A stretch of 64,000 nucleotides of DNA, taken from contig CDRNVI010000001.1 in NCBI GenBank assembly GCA_977017575.1, forward strand, positions 246,579 to 310,578, written 5' to 3'. Numbering within the stretch: the first letter of the stretch is position 1; every line of letters starts with the position of its first letter. The DNA is from Paramoeba atlantica. Taxonomy: Eukaryota > Discosea. Under the pieces are notes generated by a model. It was not told where the DNA came from, searched no databases, and saw only the letters and a program-made list of their open reading frames with translations. A program made the translations under genes and the position numbers. Below are positions 20,008-29,291 of this stretch, in pieces.

Positions 20008-21258
20008 TCAGTGCTGTGGACCGATCCCCCGTCCACGAAAATCCGGAGCGCGTGGTGCGATGGTCGCTTGACGCGTAATGCCATGTTCTAGTATGCCAGT
20101 CCGATTTATGGGGGTCCGATTTGCATATACTCGCCCTCGTATCGGCATGCGAGGCGTATAGCGGGTCCGCTGGGATCCACGGCTCGTATACGTGGTTGCT
20201 TGATTGTAGGTTACGCTTTGCTCAATTACATTACCAAGTCGGTCCTGTGGGTCTTTCTGGGTAACGTATTGTGAGCGTATATATCGAGCATCTGCTCCTC
20301 GATATATTCCTTGCAGAATGCGTATCTGGTCAACTGTGCTTTGGCCGACGTTTTTGTGATTGACGGCGTCGCTGTTCACGCCCCCTCTTTCTGCGCTATC
20401 GTCTATCCAAGCACACAAGATATCCCAAAGGGCTTGTAGCTGTGGTGACATTCGAGAAGGGAGATCCAGCGCCGTTCGCAACCGCTGTTTCAATATTTTA
20501 ATCCCTAGTGGCCCCTGGGTAATGTATGTGTTCCATGTTATAACGTCCCGGAGGTTGAAACTGTCGTTCGTCTCTTCTGATGGTGCAGTTTCATCGTCCG
20601 ATTCGGGCAATTTGCCTGGCATCTTTGGCTCACTTGCTGATATCACGATGCGCGTATAACACACGTTGCTATTAGGCAAAGGATAGTTACCCCATGGGTA
20701 GGAAACAATGATAGGATTTTCCTCGTCTCCATTGTCCTCTACCGTACCTCGCCATGTTGTCGCTGTCTCTTTCCTACCTCCAACGGGGAACCAGGTTACT
20801 TCGACTTCTATGTCATTCTGTTGCATGGTCGCCATAACCTCATTGACTTGACTCTCTACTTCCTCTGGGAGCATAACCCTTTGTGCGGCGTATTGCTTGT
20901 TGAGCTCTTCTGGCACACTGCATCTCTTTTTCAAGGAGGTTGGAAGAGGACATAAGGTGTTCCCAGGTGCTTGTCCGTGTCGCGGTGCAGATGGATCCGT
21001 AATGTTTGTCTCTTTTCGCCTTTTCCGTTCACGCTCCTCCATCGCATCAACCTTCGAAGTGACTTTTTCAAGTGCACGCGTTAGCTTTTCCACGACTGTA
21101 TTGACCTGTTCGGTGAGGAAAACATCTGGAAGTGAGTGGCTCGAAGTGATTTGTGTCGAATTCGGTTTTGGGTAATATGTGCCGCACGTTTGTTCAGTGT
21201 CGCTATCCGTGGCATAGTCCTCTTGAGAATCATGTGCTTTCGAACGTGTTTGCACCAT
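20008..21258 (-). CDS. Gag-like protein with TRS start motif and barrel-like block
   Basis: A 416-residue protein beginning MVQTRSKA. Residues ~50-75 look like a short coiled coil (VVEKLTRALEKVTSKVDAM). Residues ~145-210 are a beta-rich block (IEVEVTWFPVGG...TTWRGTVED...IIVSYPWG..PLPNSNVCYTRIVI), SH3/Tudor-like by pattern. The C-terminal ~100 residues are rich in R, T and Y (RTRYTPRMPIRGR) and may bind RNA; there is no CCHC knuckle. I infer a gag role from its place before a YR and from the similarity of start and barrel to the ORF at 41083-41778. Confidence 0.6.
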   Translation of the reverse strand: MVQTRSKAHDSQEDYATDSDTEQTCGTYYPKPNSTQITSSHSLPDVFLTEQVNTVVEKLTRALEKVTSKVDAMEERERKRRKETNITDPSAPRHGQAPGNTLCPLPTSLKKRCSVPEELNKQYAAQRVMLPEEVESQVNEVMATMQQNDIEVEVTWFPVGGRKETATTWRGTVEDNGDEENPIIVSYPWGNYPLPNSNVCYTRIVISASEPKMPGKLPESDDETAPSEETNDSFNLRDVITWNTYITQGPLGIKILKQRLRTALDLPSRMSPQLQALWDILCAWIDDSAERGGVNSDAVNHKNVGQSTVDQIRILQGIYRGADARYIRSQYVTQKDPQDRLGNVIEQSVTYNQATTYTSRGSQRTRYTPRMPIRGRVYANRTPINRTGILEHGITRQATIAPRAPDFRGRGIGPQH

Positions 21259-21261
21259 GTG

Positions 21262-23070
21262 AATGGTCGAAGTGTCGCCAATCCGTAAACTGCTCTGGCC
21301 AGGTCATTCCTCGATGGGGCGTTGAACGCGTTCTTGACGTCGATTGACATGATACATGAACCTTCCTTGTATAGGAAGTTCAATGTATGTATAACCCTTT
21401 CGCAGCCGGACTTCGCCATCACTCCCTGTTGTATCGGAGAGAAAAGTGGTTGGAGAGTGAATTCGAAACGTTGCACCAAAACCGAACCTGCTAATTTCAT
21501 TATCACTTCCCCAACTGCCACTGGACGGACACCCCCATTGGTCTTGGGTATTGCAATGAGTCTTGATCTCGTTAAACGCCGCATTACGTCTTTTGAGAGA
21601 AAGCCATTCACAAGGTCCATGAGCATATGACAGAAATTCGCACAACAGACGGGATCATCTATCAGGATACGGACGATCGTGTCTGTCATTCCCGTGGCCC
21701 CGGGCTGACTCCCTTGGCGAGGCGTAACCCGGCGGAACGTAACTCAGTGGGATGCAGACCACCGAGAATCGGAGCGTCTCTGGGAAGATCGAATTCATAA
21801 GAGCTTTGCGGGTGGAGATCTTGGAGTTTTTGTAAAGTTTCTTCGTCCGAAAGTAGATGTGCAGCGAACTTACGATCTAGTATTTGCGTTGCTTTTTTTG
21901 TGGACCCCTCTATCATTAGTCGAGTTGCTTTTTTAATGGCCCGTTTATCGGTCTTTTCTTCCTTGGATTCCTCGTTCTCGCAAGTGTTCATTTCACAGAT
22001 CAAAGGCCGTCGACGGCTTCTTCGGATACCAGCTCGTTGAATATCCGCGAGGGAAGTCTTCATCGCTGACAGGACACTGTGCCGAATTTTGTGTCTCTCG
22101 GGGTATGAACTTTGAATGTATTCGCTCATGATTTCACGAAACGTTGCTATAACTCCTGGTATTGATTCGGATTTTATGACTCGTGCTGTAGGAATAGGTG
22201 TGTGATCCAAGTCATCGTCACTCCACTCTAGGACCGGTAGAGCGGCTGGAACTGGCGAGGCAACGCTTTCAGGCTCGGTGGGTGACTTGGGTGTCGGAGG
22301 TGCAGTGTGCCAGTACAACTTGTCGATTCTGACGGTGTCATGAGAGCGGATAGTTCCTGAGAATTCTTGGTCGGGTTTATGGCCTACGACTCCCGTGTAC
22401 TGAATTGACAGTTTGCCGAAACCTTTTCTTTTGTAAATGCTGGTTACTCTCCCGATCGAGACGTTCATCCGTTCTTGATTGTCGAAGGCCCACGCAACGG
22501 TGCACATGGTGCCCTTTTTGATGCTTTGTGATGCGTTCCAAATTTCCGTGGCAGGAACCGGATATTGAAGTTGCGGGGAGAGTTGCGATAGTGATTTGCG
22601 AATCTCATTGGAGTCAACTTGCTCGGCGAATATGACTGTCTGAGCTGAATTGCAGTTGCGGCGCTCTGGATCAGTACAATTTGCCGATTCACTACTTTGT
22701 TCTTGAGTTGGTAAGGTTGGCTCTACTCTAGTTGGTACGGTTGTCTTTGAATTGTTGATTTCGTCAACATCATTGGCTTCTAAACTCGTATCCAAAATTC
22801 GGTCCTTTGGTGTTTCGAAGGGGAGTGGGAGAGGACTGGGAAGCTCGTTAGGCTCGCCTTGCGGGCCTCTGTTTGACTTCGAGAGTATGCTATTTGAGAT
22901 TTCAACCGCATGGGCCGAGTGGCGAGTTCCGTTGAATGGGGTCGAAAGAGAGGGGGATTCGCAATCGTAGAAGTTATCACCCGTCTTTCTTTCTGTTTCC
23001 TTCTGTTTCGTTGTCGGCGTTTCAACGTTATTGAAAAATTCTCCGCATACACTATCTTCTCGCAACTGCG
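21262..23070 (-). pseudogene. Clade-R LINE, N-terminal half
   Basis: About 600 codons. Near the N-terminus the motif FYDCESP; then the small barrel (MCTVAWAFDN...MNVSIGRV...IQYTGVVGH...FSGTI...VRIDKLYW, about 22300-22520), the block IPTARVIKSESIPGVIATF with LSAMKTSL, RRSRRRP, ALKKATRL-type helices, then RT with LAKGVSPGP, RPVAVGEV and motif A IDVKNAFNAP (near 21335). One frameshift lies near 21690, between GVSPGP and MTDTIV. The gene is cut at 21262 by the gag-YR element and at ~23070 by a direct-repeat block, so both ends are missing. Confidence 0.85.
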
Positions 23071-23073
23071 GCA

Positions 23074-23470
23074 ATATATGGCCCAAGAACATTGGGTAGG
23101 AAGTCTGCAATGCTGAATCTTTGAAGTTACTCCGGAAATCGTGCCAAACGCACACAAGATAACACACAAAAAAAACAGTGATGACGGCACATAAGATAAA
23201 ATACCAGATGAGGTTTTGGTTTTAAGCTCAAGACGTTGCAACATCTTAGGACAGACTTTGGTGATAAAGATAGATAAAAAGTGCAACTGAGTATTTGCAA
23301 TGGTTATCAATTTTATCAAGTTCTAAAAGTTTATATATATGGCCCAAGAACATTGGGTAGGAAGTCTGCAAGGCTGAATCTTTGAAGTTACTCCGGAAAT
23401 CGTGCCAAAAGCACGCAAGATAACACACAAAAAACAGTGATGACGGCACATAAGATAAAATACCAGATGA
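23074..23470. repeat. Direct repeat pair around a unique core (B-A-B-like)
   Basis: Two direct copies of about 137 bp, 23074-23211 and 23335-23470, differ at about three positions and a short A-run. They flank 123 bp of unlike sequence. The layout resembles a B1-A2-B2 terminus of a split-direct-repeat element without its coding part. Just beyond lies a shorter pair, ATAGTTTACGGAGAGAATTG, at ~23477 and ~23526. Confidence 0.6.
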
Positions 23471-23598
23471 TTTTTTTATAGTTTACGGAGAGAATTGGTC
23501 GAATGAATTTTTTTACATTTAATCATAGTTTACGGAGAGAATTGGGCGAATAAATTAAAAAAAAAATACCTACGACTACTCAAAAAAAAAAAATCTTT

Positions 23599-23630
23599 AA
23601 CGATAAAGATACAGTTTCTGTACCTTGTTG
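23599..23630 (+). other. Spliced-leader-like sequence at LINE 5' end
   Basis: AACGAT begins the 32-nt block and ACAGTTTCTGTACCTTGTTG ends it. From general knowledge, the 3' half of kinetoplastid and diplonemid spliced leaders reads ACAGTTTCTGTACTTTATTG or close to it, and diplonemid leaders also hold AACGAT upstream. It lies 38 bp before the start of the clade-G LINE ORF, followed by a T-rich stretch. The last 18 nt recur in front of the LINE at 44662. I infer that the copied RNA was trans-spliced. Confidence 0.72.
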
Positions 23631-23668
23631 ATTTTCTTTTTTCCTTTCCCCTTTTTGGTTCAACTATT

Positions 23669-26600
23669 ATGTCCTGCCGCGAACGTCCATGTACACACTC
23701 CTCAGAAAATGAAGCGTCCTTCGCAAGAATGGTGAACACAGACGACGTTACATTGAACGAGGCGGAGAAATCACACCTTCTTGGTAGTTGGAATCAATTT
23801 GAGGGCAACAGACATCTCATCTCAGCTCCCAGTACCTATGACGAAAGTCTGTACACAACGGAAATCCCGAGGAATATCCCTGCAGAATGGCTACGCCTCG
23901 CTGAAAAAAAATCAGACGACCGCGAAACACCGGACACGGGACACCACCTAGCCGAGAATGAGGAAATACAACACTGCGCAGTACAACGAAAGGGTACGAC
24001 AGCCAACCTTGCAGCTAGTATTTCTACTCTGAAATCAGGGCCAGCAATCAACGCTGCACTGAAGGATGCAATATCACGTCAACAGCGCAATGCGGATGGG
24101 ATCAAAGGAGTTTCAAAGACGGATAACCGATCACCTAGGCGACCCTTGGAAACACGAAGGCAACACCAACAGACTATTAAGGACAGCACCCTCGGCGAAC
24201 AAACGCCGACACGCTCTCAGCCAGCCCACCAGATCCAATCACCTCCAAAGCATTCCTCCGGCACAAAACCCATGACTAGCGAAACTGGTTGTTCCGAAGC
24301 ACAATCGGACGGTAGGCGCGAAGACTTTGGCAACAGATATGCCCCACGAAACGGAAGCCACAAGCCCCCGCCACTTCCGCAGAGCGCTCCCAAACACCGC
24401 ATCTGTCCTGCTGAAGGATGCGCCTGGCGCACGATTGCACATGGAGGGTCTTGGCAAGCATATTATAACCACGTAGCGTACCACCACAGTACCGGCGTCC
24501 CGGCTGCATGGTGGGCAGCGGAAGGCAAGTTCCTTTGTGAAACGTGCGGCAAACACTACACGCTCAACCATAAAACTACGCACCCGAAGACCTGCATCGG
24601 TCAATCAAGTCAAGCAGCACAAATGTCAGTAGATATTTTTTCGCAGCACTCCATCGTAACAGAAACCGCCGAATTACCTACTTTGGCAAGTGTCTGCACA
24701 CTCGCGAAGAGCACAGCCGACCTTCCACCACACGTCAAACATTTGAACCTCGAAGAATCCGATATTAAAATAGCCATAAACAGTTTTCGTCGAGGATCTT
24801 CAGCAGGTACGATGGGTCTCCGCCCGGAACACTTACAATCCGCGCTTCTTTCCTACGAAGACAAGAATGTTCACCCGCTTCAGGAACTCACAAACCTAGC
24901 TAATCATCTTCTTTCTGGCAAGGCACCCATCGAAGTACAAGCATATTTCGCAGGTGCGCTACTATGTGCGCTCAAGAAGGGGGAAAACGACGTTCGCCCT
25001 ATCGCAGCGGGGGAGACTATTCGTCGGTTAGTGAGCAAGGCCGCATGCAGTAGTGTCCGAATGAAAGCGGGGAAATACTTTGAAGCACAACAATATGGAG
25101 TGGCCACCCGAGCAGGGGCAGAACGTATCATTCACCTTTGTAGGCTTGCAATGGACACTGACACAACAAATTCCGATATAGTTTTATGCAAAGTTGATTT
25201 GTCCAACGCATTTAACAACGTTAGCCGTGACGCATTCATCAGTCTCACCAGAGAGCACTTCCCGGAATTGTCCAGATGGGTAGAATGGTGCTACGTCGAA
25301 ACCAGTAGCTTAACTTACGGGCACCGTTTCGTACCGTCCGCGGAAGGGGTACAACAGGGCGATCCCCTCGGTCCTCTTCTCTTTTCCTTAGTCATGTTGG
25401 AGGTTACCAAACAAATTCAGTCGTACACGGAACTTCTTCTAAACCTGTGGTACTTAGACGATGGAGTTTTTATAGGGAAAGCAGAAGAAGTAAGAAAAGC
25501 CCTCGACATACTTGATCACCTCGGACCAGGTCAGGGACTACACCTCAATAGCAAGAAATGCGAGATCATCACACTACCCTCATCTGCACACCATACATCT
25601 CTTTTCCCAGATGTACCAAAAGACAAGCAAAACACAGAAGGAATTTTCGACATCCTAGGAAGCCCTATCGGATCCCACGAACACTGCGCCGAATACCTCA
25701 TGACCAATGCGATCGAACCAGCAGAAGATACTTTAGTTGCTTCCAGTTTAATTGAGGACCCGCAGGTCGCCATGGCACTGATACGACAATGTGCTGGCTT
25801 TTGTCAACTGGTCTACGCCCTACGTACAACACCCCCACAATGCATACAACGCGTTTGCGAACATCTAGACAATTCACTGTTGAGCACAGCTGAGGAAATA
25901 CTTTGCCCACTGAACGCCCCTGCCCGCGCTCAGATCCAACGCCTGAAGAGACACGGAGGTTTCGGTCTGCGTTCATCGGAAATGTACTCGTCTTCAGCTT
26001 ACGTAGCATCTGTGGTGTTCGCAGCAAGCAAGGACGGATGGAATCCACTGGACGCGGAAGGTTTTTCACCTGCCGTCAACGACGTGAACGCAAAAGCCGG
26101 AGGCACTCTCGTAGATCCCGAAACGGGTCGTTTCCTTTGCCCCACTACCCAACAGCGCGACCGATCACATCCCTCTTTTCCCCCAAAGCCACCCATTCAC
26201 TCTTCCACACAGGTCGATACAGCCCGCGAGCCATCAGACACCGGACCTTTTTTAGATGCTGACCCGCCGTTGGGCGCTGACCTTGACATATATATTGACC
26301 CGCCAGAATGGGACGAAAGTATCATCCCACGTCAGAAAGATATCATCCGCGCTATAGGGGAAAGGGAGTTTAATATAGCATACTGTTCCGCTGATACACG
26401 AACGCGAACCAGATGGGTATCACAATCAGGGAAAGGGGCTAGCAGTTGGGCATTCGTCACCCCATCGAAGGACCTGGGCTATGCATTAAAAAAAAAGGTG
26501 CACCAACGGTTGGAGGCTGAGGAAGCAGGCCATGAATTCACAGCCATGGTGGTAGAGAGCTATGGCTCCTGGAGCGTGAGCGCAACGTCCGTTCTAAAGG

Positions 26601-26767
26601 GAGTCGGAAAGAGGCGGGCACAGGCCTCAAATGGGACCTTTACGGAAGAGCAGGCTACAAATAAATTGTATGCCGAATTGAATGTGACCCTCATGCGAGC
26701 ACAAGCTCGTATGATGGTTACACGCATGGCTGTGCCCGACCCGAACGAGCCCATCACGGAAGGATAG
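23669..26767 (+). CDS. Clade-G LINE ORF: zinc fingers and reverse transcriptase
   Basis: A 1032-residue protein from ATG at 23669. Residues ~38-75 are the module GSWNQFEGNRHLI...STYDE..YTTEIP..IP, shared with the LINE ORF at 41918-44662. A C2H2-type finger (CPAEGCAW...H..YHH, ~245-275) and a second C-x2-C...H...C site (CETCGKHY...THPKTC, ~290-310) should bind nucleic acid. RT: GTMGLRPEHL (~380), motif A VDLSNAFNNV (~510), GVQQGDPLGP (~562), catalytic YLDD (~597), thumb RLKRHGGFGLRS. The C-terminus has RWVSQSGKGASSWAF and the block VVESYGSWSVSAT typical of the family; the endonuclease stretch normally between them looks too short, so the copy may lack nicking activity. The frame is otherwise unbroken. 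Confidence 0.85.
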   Translation: MSCRERPCTHSSENEASFARMVNTDDVTLNEAEKSHLLGSWNQFEGNRHLISAPSTYDESLYTTEIPRNIPAEWLRLAEKKSDDRETPDTGHHLAENEEIQHCAVQRKGTTANLAASISTLKSGPAINAALKDAISRQQRNADGIKGVSKTDNRSPRRPLETRRQHQQTIKDSTLGEQTPTRSQPAHQIQSPPKHSSGTKPMTSETGCSEAQSDGRREDFGNRYAPRNGSHKPPPLPQSAPKHRICPAEGCAWRTIAHGGSWQAYYNHVAYHHSTGVPAAWWAAEGKFLCETCGKHYTLNHKTTHPKTCIGQSSQAAQMSVDIFSQHSIVTETAELPTLASVCTLAKSTADLPPHVKHLNLEESDIKIAINSFRRGSSAGTMGLRPEHLQSALLSYEDKNVHPLQELTNLANHLLSGKAPIEVQAYFAGALLCALKKGENDVRPIAAGETIRRLVSKAACSSVRMKAGKYFEAQQYGVATRAGAERIIHLCRLAMDTDTTNSDIVLCKVDLSNAFNNVSRDAFISLTREHFPELSRWVEWCYVETSSLTYGHRFVPSAEGVQQGDPLGPLLFSLVMLEVTKQIQSYTELLLNLWYLDDGVFIGKAEEVRKALDILDHLGPGQGLHLNSKKCEIITLPSSAHHTSLFPDVPKDKQNTEGIFDILGSPIGSHEHCAEYLMTNAIEPAEDTLVASSLIEDPQVAMALIRQCAGFCQLVYALRTTPPQCIQRVCEHLDNSLLSTAEEILCPLNAPARAQIQRLKRHGGFGLRSSEMYSSSAYVASVVFAASKDGWNPLDAEGFSPAVNDVNAKAGGTLVDPETGRFLCPTTQQRDRSHPSFPPKPPIHSSTQVDTAREPSDTGPFLDADPPLGADLDIYIDPPEWDESIIPRQKDIIRAIGEREFNIAYCSADTRTRTRWVSQSGKGASSWAFVTPSKDLGYALKKKVHQRLEAEEAGHEFTAMVVESYGSWSVSATSVLKGVGKRRAQASNGTFTEEQATNKLYAELNVTLMRAQARMMVTRMAVPDPNEPITEG

Positions 26768-27184
26768 TGTCGGACCCAACGGATCCTATGGTGGTGACAT
26801 AGGCCACGGGTGCTGGTCGGGTCGACAGAGTCTATGCTCACGCCTAGCCCGCGAGGGCTAGGTACCCCAAGTGAGGTAGTACACGGGTAGTGAATCTCCT
26901 CCCCGTCGGCCAGCATCCTGTTTCGCGACCGTGTCGCTGTCGACACAGGCCCGCGCCTGCGCCCTCCCATATAGCAAGGGAAGGGTTCACAAGTCAGGCC
27001 GTGGAGTGGTCGAAAGACCCGGTCCGGAACGCGCGAATGGATTGGGTCTGTATTGCTTGTTTTAGTTTTTACTGTTTCTTGTTTGTAGTATATACTTAGG
27101 GGAGATTAAATTGCTAGTTTTGGGCTGAGAAAAAACAAAAGGTACATCTGTGGAAACAAAAAGAATTGCTAATTTGATTGCTTG

Positions 27185-28116
27185 TTTTCAACTCGTAAAA
27201 AAAAAAAAACGTTATTCGTCTTCACTGTTTCAACCTCGGGCGCGTCGGAAAAGATATCGAATCCGCGGACGTCATGAAACCATCTGACTCCGTGGTTGGA
27301 ATATCCGTTAACATATTGATTTTTCGGTGGGCTCTCATTTGTATTCGACAATGGTATTCCTTGGAGGGTCAGAAGTCCCTTCCATACGGTCTTCCCAACC
27401 ACTCCGGCAACTTTGCCAATGGTAGCTAACCGATTCGACCCACTTGTTTCTTTGTTTTTCTCGTCATCCTTTTTGGATGGCTTGCCTTCCATTTCTTTCT
27501 CCGTTGTTTCCTTCGCGGCCGATTTGTTTGCGGCGGCTTCTTTTGCGGCGGCTTTCTTTGTGGCGGCTTCTTTCGCGGCGGCTTCTTTTTCTTTTAAATC
27601 TTTCAACAGGTCATAGAAGGATTTCTATCGCGTGCCACTTCGACGAAAAATAATTTTCCCGGGCGAGGAGCTCGCTTTTGGTGATGAGTTTGCACTTTCT
27701 TTCGGCGACATTTCAGACACTGGCGCCCTCGACTTCGGAGAGGTAGCTCTGAAGCTTTCTGGCGGTGTATTCTGCGGCAAAGGTAGTGATCGGTGACGCG
27801 GTGAAGGGGGAGAGGGTAACTGTGACGGCGGCGGCGGAAGCGACGGTGACTGTGCACGCGTGAGCTGAGGAGTTGACCGCGACCGCCATAGCGGGGATGA
27901 CTGTGGCTGTGATGGCGACGTCGCCGACGGTGCGGAAGGTGAAGGCGGAGACTTCTGTGGGGATGGAGTGCTCGGCGGCGCTCGGAGGGTCACGTTAGAG
28001 GGCGGAGAGTTCGGGGTGATGGGGACCGGCTTCTTTCTGCGGCGGGCGGGGGCGAGAGGCAAAATCTCAGGAGCTACTCCTGTTTCTTTGGCCATGGAGC
28101 GAGTGACCACTCCCAT
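27185..28116 (-). pseudogene. Clade-R LINE N-terminal fragment
   Basis: Starts MGVVTRSMAKETGVAP, almost the same as the LINE start at 29292 (MRKFTRSRAKETGVAP). A Pro/Ser-rich disordered region follows, then a lysine/alanine repeat (KEAAAKEAATKKAAAKEA) likely to be a single long helix, and the block FHDVRGFDIFSDAP, which matches VHDVRAFDIFADNP in the LINE at 31.6 kb. One frameshift lies near 27605, between the Ser-rich part and the KEAAA helix. The barrel, RT and endonuclease are absent; the fragment ends in an A-rich run near 27185-27210. Confidence 0.7.
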
Positions 28117-28440
28117 AGAGTTGTAGTAAAGTTGTTAAATAGAATGATACAACAAGAACTACAACTAAAGACACAACAAGTCACGTCACCGCGGCCAAAG
28201 CACGCAACACCGCCACCGATAACCACGATCCCACCCCCGGACAACGCACAAGCCACACGAATCATGTCACCGCCGAAGCACACGAATCCCCCATCATTAT
28301 CAACAAGAAGCCTCGTCCGTCGCAGAAAAATTTACTTTGCAAGGGAGCCAAAACCGTCTGAACATCAGGTCGTGTTAAATCAGCGCACCACACAGTCACC
28401 AATGAACACCACTACACCGTCGGACACCACACAACGTTCG
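28117..28440. other. Unassigned stretch with Pro-rich frame
   Basis: A plus-strand frame from 28132 is rich in P, T and Q (TPPPITTIPPP) and includes STRSLVRRRK. It could be part of a LINE N-terminus but has no block I can match, and it continues antisense over the LINE fragment that follows. No firm call. Confidence 0.3.
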
Positions 28441-29040
28441 AGCACGTGCGGCAGACCAGCTTTCGCGCACAATTCCCCAAGGAACCGAATAAGATGTGTG
28501 TGCTTTCTTGTAGCATTACCTCCAGAGCATTGTGTACATCCGGCTACGTGGTGCAGGGCGTTGCTTGCAGACAGTTCGGTTGAGCATCCAGGGCATGGAA
28601 TGAGGTCTGGCATTTCGGGGGGCGTGCAACCTAGGCGCATCATGACACTATATCTGAAGAGATAGGGGTTCACATAGTTGCTCGTGGAGTGCAGATGGTT
28701 GTGGGAATTTGTCGTGCGATCGAGTATATCATTCAGTTTTTTGTTTCTTCGCAGTTCAGCGGCGATCATTTTTTGCTCTCCCCTGATTGCTTTCGTAGCC
28801 ATCTTGCTCGCTGTTGATTCGTCTTCTGGCAGCACTGAAATCTTCTTAGTGTGTTTCGATTTCTCCACCGGAGCGTTAAGGGATTTTCCTTGCTCTTCAA
28901 TGGATCGACGAGACGCACTGTAGAAGTATTTGTGCTTCAAGCATGATGGTGTTAAGCCGAGTCCTCCGAGTTTTTCGGGCAATGAAGCTAGCCTTAATGA
29001 ATCTCCTCTTGCCTGAAACCAATGGGAAACTATATTACTA
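28440..29040 (-). pseudogene. Clade-R LINE thumb and zinc fragment
   Basis: About 200 codons matching the RT thumb and zinc region of the LINE at 41918-44662: LGGLGLTPSCLKHKYF, SRRSIEEQGKS, then PCPGCSTELSAS..LHHVAGCTQC with RKHTHLIRF (KHN-like). The palm and the endonuclease are missing. It is fused at its 5' side to a V1 RT start (29045-29250). This is the only piece showing the zinc site of the 41.9-kb subfamily, since that copy stops before it. Confidence 0.75.
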
Positions 29041-29044
29041 AACT

Positions 29045-29250
29045 CTGAGGATTGGTTAGTAACTTCCATACCTCGTCAAAACGAGACTTCATTTCCGGTT
29101 GCATCCAGCTTCTTATGCGAGCAATATCCAAAGAAGGCACTGATGGGGCATGAAGAGGAAGTTTCATTTCGTCAGGGGTGGGTGGCTGCATCATTCGATG
29201 GGGCCGAGACCATACTCTCCGGCTGGAAAATTGGGCATCTTTGTCTAGAT
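29045..29250 (-). mobile_element. V1 YR-element fragment, RT start
   Basis: A short minus-strand piece reading DEMKLPLHAP and IRSWMQPEMKSRFDEVWKLL, which aligns with DLKLPLHVKK...ARFCETLNTLF at the start of the V1 RT at 14.8 kb. Broken fossil of some 60 codons, joined to a LINE fragment on one side. Confidence 0.55.
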
Positions 29251-29291
29251 TGTTGATGTGTCTTGTTGATTTAATTTTTTACTTTTACTTA

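Larger units (their letters stand above)
19103..21260 (-). mobile_element. YR retroelement fragment (gag and YR), V2-like
   Basis: A minus-strand element made of a gag-like ORF (20008-21258) and the larger part of a YR (19103-19789). Its gag start codon lies within a few bases of the edge where it cuts the RT of the LINE at 21262-23066, so it seems inserted there. The RT-RNase H and the 3' repeats are absent. The YR is nearest to the fragment at 45009-45265 (TYLKHLIAIL / KYLKHLIALM). The fossil is broken and incomplete. Confidence 0.65.
23599..27110 (+). mobile_element. Clade-G LINE, near full length
   Basis: A non-LTR element with a spliced-leader-like 5' end (23599), one long ORF (23669-26767) and about 340 bp of G/C-rich 3' untranslated sequence that turns T-rich near 27060. 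The RT belongs to the widespread group with GLRPEHL and RPIAAGE motifs. No target-site duplication was found by eye. A 250-bp piece of a near-identical copy lies in the hairpin at 52761-53147, so this family moved recently. Confidence 0.82.
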
